Assembly (NCBI GenBank): GCA_025360685.1
Contig: JANYBR010000270.1
Span: 1 to 9,074 of the forward strand
Direction: 5' to 3'
Source of the DNA: Pseudomonadota bacterium
GTDB taxonomy: Bacteria > Pseudomonadota > Alphaproteobacteria > Micropepsales > Micropepsaceae
Length of the DNA: 9,074 nt
Part shown: piece by piece, positions 6,472 to 9,074 of the stretch
How positions within the stretch are numbered: the first letter of the stretch is position 1
Layout: the number at the start of each line of letters is the position of its first letter
The notes under the pieces: model-generated
What the model was told of the DNA's origin: nothing
Databases searched by the model: none
The model's input: only the letters and a program-made list of their open reading frames with translations
Made by a program: the position numbers and the translations under genes

Positions 6472-7265
6472 ATTCGGGCACGCTTGACTGCGTCCGCCAA
6501 TATTTCATCGAGCCATTGCAAGCAGTGTCCGGCTATCTTCTCCCAGCCCGGTTCGCCGGGCAGCCAGTGGCTGTGGCGCGGCAATTCCTTGTAGACCGCC
6601 CTTCCCTCATAGCGTTCGGCGATGCGGTGAACCGTCGAAGGTGGGTTGATCTTGTCGTGCTCGCCCACAAGACACAGAATCGGACAGGTCACATCGCGCG
6701 CCGTCACCAATGCTGCCCGCCTTGCGTCCCACGCCCAATGCATAATCTCGAAGGTCGCCCGGCCCGATTCCGGAACGAAGTGGGAAAATACCTTGTGCCG
6801 CTCGGCGGGCGACAAATGATCAAGCGAATTTGCCGCCGCGACCCAATATTCCGGTTTCAGCGGCTGATTCCAGAAGTCGCCTGCGAACAGCATGGTGTGC
6901 GCCGAAGCAATCTCGAAAAGCGTCGAAGGCAAGATGCCCCAGGGCGGACAGGGCGCCAGCAGCACCAGAGCACGTGCCTTGCCGCGCGCCGCCAGCATCT
7001 GCGCCAGCAACCCACCGAGCGAATGCCCCAGCAGGATCGGCGAAGAATCCAGCGTGCCGATGAATTTCTCCAGATCGTGTGCGTAGTCGATCAGGCTGGT
7101 CATGCCGAGTGCGCGCGAGGGCTTGGCACCCTTTTCATGATGACGAAGCGCCGGCGTGTGGACCTCGTGACCGGCCGCTTCGAACGGACCGCGAAAAGCA
7201 TCGAACACCCATGGCCCGCAGAAAGCACCATGGATCATGACGATCGGAAGCTGTTTTGCCTTCAA
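6468..7265 (-). CDS. Alpha/beta hydrolase fold protein
   Basis: A 265-residue soluble protein of the alpha/beta hydrolase superfamily (Abhydrolase_6 type). The oxyanion-hole motif is HGAFCGPW (from His12), the nucleophile elbow is GHSLGG with Ser82, the acid is probably Asp204 in VGEHDKI, and the base is His233 in RHSHW (His231 is the other candidate). A lid region rich in Trp and Phe (about 107-180) could shape the substrate pocket. There is no signal peptide, so it is likely cytoplasmic. Substrate is unknown; esterase, lipase-like or C-C hydrolase activity cannot be told apart by sequence alone. The start is TTG at 7265, and its last two bases lie in the TGA stop of rppH (7264-7262), which suggests coupled translation. 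The next ATG, Met10, falls inside the first core strand and would remove part of the fold. Confidence 0.9.
   Translation of the reverse strand: MKAKQLPIVMIHGAFCGPWVFDAFRGPFEAAGHEVHTPALRHHEKGAKPSRALGMTSLIDYAHDLEKFIGTLDSSPILLGHSLGGLLAQMLAARGKARALVLLAPCPPWGILPSTLFEIASAHTMLFAGDFWNQPLKPEYWVAAANSLDHLSPAERHKVFSHFVPESGRATFEIMHWAWDARRAALVTARDVTCPILCLVGEHDKINPPSTVHRIAERYEGRAVYKELPRHSHWLPGEPGWEKIAGHCLQWLDEILADAVKRARI
6546..6561. other. Perfect 6-bp hairpin with TTCG loop after the TPR gene, inside the hydrolase gene
   Basis: GCCCGG-TTCG-CCGGGC is a perfect inverted repeat about 75 bases past the plus-strand stop. It lies within the hydrolase coding sequence (PGEPG codons). No T-run follows on the plus strand. 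It might act as an mRNA 3'-end or weak termination structure for the flagellar transcript, or be chance from a Pro-Gly repeat. Confidence 0.3.
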
Positions 7266-7762
7266 GCGACAGGTCCGGCGATGCCACGAAAGGCTGCGAT
7301 CACCTTCATGTAGGTGTCGCGCTTGAACGGAACGATCAGGCGCGGCAGCGCTTCAAGCGCCAGCCACTTCCAGGAGCCGAATTCGGGATCCGCCGTCTTG
7401 ATGTCGATGTCCTGGTCCTCGCCGATGAATCGCAGTGCGATCCATTTCTGGCGCTGGCCGCGATAGCGCCCGTGCAAAGCCACTCCCAACAGGTGCTGCG
7501 GCAGATCGTAGGCGAGCCATTCCTCCATCTCGCCCAGATACTCTGCCTTGTCGGTACCGACTTCTTCCTTCATTTCCCGGAGCGCCGCCTGGAGCGGAGT
7601 CTCGCCGTCATCGATTCCGCCTTGCGGCATCTGCCAACCTTCGATCGTCTGGTCGATGCGGCGGCCGACGAACACCAGGCCTTCGCGATTGACCAGCATG
7701 ATGCCTACGCAAGGGCGATACGGCAGGTCGTCATGCTTGAGGAAGCTGCCGGGGCGGGGCAT
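7262..7762 (-). CDS. rppH: RNA pyrophosphohydrolase RppH (Nudix family)
   Basis: RppH removes pyrophosphate from the 5'-triphosphate end of transcripts and so opens them to 5'-end-dependent decay; relatives also hydrolyse diadenosine polyphosphates. The 166-residue product carries the family start YRPCVGIMLVNREGLVFVGRR (15-35), WQMPQGGID, and a complete Nudix box G-x5-E-x7-RE-x2-EE-x-G at residues 48-69, with metal-binding Glu66 and Glu67. The downstream EEWLAYDLP is also typical. The ATG at 7762 is chosen by homology; the frame stays open upstream to 7849, but that extension would overlap the deacetylase gene and match nothing known. It starts 14 bases after the deacetylase stop, with no strong ribosome-binding site, and its stop overlaps the next gene's TTG start. 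Length is close to the usual 160-175. Confidence 0.95.
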   Translation of the reverse strand: MPRPGSFLKHDDLPYRPCVGIMLVNREGLVFVGRRIDQTIEGWQMPQGGIDDGETPLQAALREMKEEVGTDKAEYLGEMEEWLAYDLPQHLLGVALHGRYRGQRQKWIALRFIGEDQDIDIKTADPEFGSWKWLALEALPRLIVPFKRDTYMKVIAAFRGIAGPVA

Positions 7763-7776
7763 GGAAACTGCGGTGA

Positions 7777-8895
7777 CTATTTCTTCGCCGATACTATGGC
7801 TGATGCGGGCACCAGAACAAAGCCCCGACCAGCAAGACCCTGTGCCCACTGCGCCACGCGCTCGATGGTTACCGGATAGATGAATCCCGAACCCGAAGCC
7901 GAGCCATGGGTTCTTGCCTGATTTTCCAGCTCGGAGAGCTCGTGATCGATCTCCATCGCCGTCTGAATCGAATCGATGGTCGCGGTCGCCTGTGCAAAGG
8001 CAACGCCCGTGCGCGCCGCAACGTCAGGCGCCGCCGAGTGAGTGGCAGCACCCGTGTCGAAGAACAGCAGGCCGCGGCGCGCGAGGTAAGTCAGCACGGG
8101 CTCCAGCGAGTCGGGATCGGACAACAGTCGCGCGCCCAGCAGATTGGTCACGCCGGTATATCCGGTGAACCGGGTCAGTGCCCAGACGAGACGCTCCGTG
8201 TTCGCATCTTCTCCGACGCCGGCACGCAACGTGTGCGGACCCGGATCGCTGTCCGGAAAATCGAACGGTTCCATGGGGACTTCCAGCAGCACCTCGTGAC
8301 CGCGGCGGCGTGCCTCGGCGACCCAACGCTGCACATCCGATGCATAGGGCGCGAACGCGAGTGTCACCTGCGGCGGCAATGTCGCGAGCGCTGCGGCAGT
8401 CGCTTTCGCACTGATTCCAAGGCCACTTATCACGATGGCGATATGCGGATGGCCCATGTCTGTCACCGGTGTCGCATAAGCGCGCATCGGTGTCATGCCG
8501 TCGGCGGCGACTTTGGGCAGCGGTCCATTGTCGGTCGCTTCGATCAGGGCCGGGTCCGCGATCAATGCGGCGCCGAGGCGCACGGGGTGGACAATAGTCG
8601 GTGGAACGACGACCGGCGGCGGAACCGGTTCGCCGGAATTGACGCCTGCTTGCGGCGGCGAAATCTGCGGAGTACCGGAATGTATCGGTGAAACTGACAG
8701 GCTGCGCGGCTGCGCGGCGATGGTAAGGCGAACCACCGGCTCGCCAGCGCGCGGATCGCCAAACACCGCAATCGCAATACCGCCCAGGACGAGCAGGGTG
8801 AAAAAGAGGAGATAGGCGAGCAGCAGCAGGCGCGGACCTCGCCGCGAACCTGCGGTCGCGATCATGCCGTCACCGCTCATGCTATCCGCAGCCAT
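7777..8895 (-). CDS. Divergent polysaccharide deacetylase family protein, probably without catalytic residues
   Basis: Membrane-anchored protein of 372 residues: short cytoplasmic tail, one membrane segment (about 22-45, LLLLAYLLFFTLLVLGGIAIAV), a Pro/Val-rich periplasmic linker (about 50-145), then the family domain (about 150-368) with HIAIVISGLGISA, VTLAFAPYA, GHEVLLEVPMEP and DPGPHTL. In YibQ-type members the metal and catalytic motifs are IDDxG, NNHMGS, FLDS and GHPHP. Here they read ISGLG (156-160), TNLLGAR (250-256), FFDTG (278-282) and GFIYP (337-341), so both aspartates of the first motif and the histidines of the others are gone. Alphaproteobacterial homologues as I recall them show IDGLG at the first site, so this copy has drifted further. 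It may act as a binding or structural envelope protein. Alternative starts at Met6 and Met11 are possible. Next to an S41 peptidase upstream and rppH downstream, a known order in this class. Confidence 0.88.
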   Translation of the reverse strand: MAADSMSGDGMIATAGSRRGPRLLLLAYLLFFTLLVLGGIAIAVFGDPRAGEPVVRLTIAAQPRSLSVSPIHSGTPQISPPQAGVNSGEPVPPPVVVPPTIVHPVRLGAALIADPALIEATDNGPLPKVAADGMTPMRAYATPVTDMGHPHIAIVISGLGISAKATAAALATLPPQVTLAFAPYASDVQRWVAEARRRGHEVLLEVPMEPFDFPDSDPGPHTLRAGVGEDANTERLVWALTRFTGYTGVTNLLGARLLSDPDSLEPVLTYLARRGLLFFDTGAATHSAAPDVAARTGVAFAQATATIDSIQTAMEIDHELSELENQARTHGSASGSGFIYPVTIERVAQWAQGLAGRGFVLVPASAIVSAKK

Positions 8896-8920
8896 ACCGG
8901 TAACTTAACGCAAATCGTGG

Positions 8921-8935
8921 TTACGGACGGGTTAA
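8921..8935 (-). promoter_or_regulatory. CtrA-like box upstream of the deacetylase gene
   Basis: On the plus strand it reads TTAC-N7-TTAA, on the minus strand TTAA-N7-GTAA, again one mismatch from TTAA-N7-TTAA. It lies about 26-40 bases before the ATG at 8895, in the 61-base gap after the upstream gene. A further TTAA stands at 8905-8908. The gap is the most AT-rich short stretch at this end of the window, so a promoter for the deacetylase-rppH-hydrolase genes is plausible. Confidence 0.38.
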
Positions 8936-8956
8936 TAAATTGGTGTGGCGGCGCAA

Positions 8957-9074
8957 CTAGGCATGCTGCGGCGGGGTGCCGCTGACGGCCATCGTCTTGC
9001 GCAAAAAATCCACGGCCATGCTCAGTTGGAAGTCGAGATAGCTGTGCCCCGCGGCCGGTTCGAGCGGCGCGCGG
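8957..9074 (-). CDS. C-terminal end of a probable S41 family (CtpA-like) peptidase, partial
   Basis: Minus-strand frame open from the window edge to TAG at 8959-8957, giving the last 38 residues of a gene that begins beyond the window. The end contains YLDFQLSMAVDFLRK, which resembles the D-x-Q-L-x-x-A-x-x-L-L-R pattern seen near the C-terminus of periplasmic carboxyl-terminal processing peptidases. Such a peptidase commonly precedes the divergent deacetylase and rppH in alphaproteobacteria, which supports the call. No catalytic region is inside the window, so the assignment rests on the tail motif and gene order only. The downstream deacetylase starts 61 bases after the stop. Confidence 0.55.
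   Translation of the reverse strand, partial: RAPLEPAAGHSYLDFQLSMAVDFLRKTMAVSGTPPQHA

Noticed and set aside
6516..7313. Plus-strand open frame of 265 codons opposite the alpha/beta hydrolase
   Set aside because: The minus frame shows a complete catalytic triad and oxyanion motif; the plus frame shows none.
7763..7849. Longer N-terminus for RppH from an upstream start
   Set aside because: It would overlap the deacetylase 3' end by over 70 bases and adds residues with no likeness to RppH; the ATG at 7762 fits the family start.
7906..8691. Plus-strand open frame of 261 codons opposite the deacetylase gene
   Set aside because: Arg/Cys-rich shadow without a domain; the minus frame keeps family motifs over the whole length.

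Overview
The window is GC-rich and gene-dense, and comes from a flagellated bacterium that is very probably an alphaproteobacterium. Three things point there: the order fliL-fliM-(DUF6468-type gene)-motE, the order S41 peptidase-divergent polysaccharide deacetylase-rppH, and two intergenic boxes that resemble binding sites of the alphaproteobacterial regulator CtrA. I cannot assign an order or genus. No mobile element, CRISPR array, tRNA or rRNA is visible, and no gene-free gap exceeds about 80 bases.

Left part, plus strand (1-6471): a flagellar motor operon. It holds the 3' end of fliL (stator-associated membrane protein), fliM (C-ring switch protein), a small membrane-anchored coiled-coil protein (DUF6468 type), a MotE-like protein with an unusually long Pro/Ala-rich tail, and a 3.4-kb gene for a secreted protein with about 1130 residues, built of beta domains followed by a helical TPR-like array. 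The first four genes are tightly packed or overlapping. The large gene follows after 78 bases that contain a CtrA-like box. The two ends of the C ring/stator interface (FliM in the cytoplasm, FliL, MotE and the large protein in or beyond the membrane) are thus encoded together.

Right part, minus strand (9074-6468): a second operon that converges on the first. It reads, in transcription order, the last 38 codons of a probable S41 (CtpA-like) peptidase, a membrane-anchored divergent polysaccharide deacetylase family protein whose catalytic motifs look lost, rppH (Nudix RNA pyrophosphohydrolase) and an alpha/beta hydrolase whose TTG start overlaps the rppH stop. The two operons meet tail to tail: both stop codons lie within one CTAG tetranucleotide.

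The most interesting material is the uncharacterised motor-associated part: the DUF6468-type protein, the extended MotE and the cysteine-free secreted beta/TPR protein. Their architecture recalls periplasmic motor scaffolds known elsewhere (MotC/MotE of rhizobia, PflA of Campylobacter, the FlbB/Flc collar of Borrelia). That link is inference from gene context and architecture, not from visible sequence identity.
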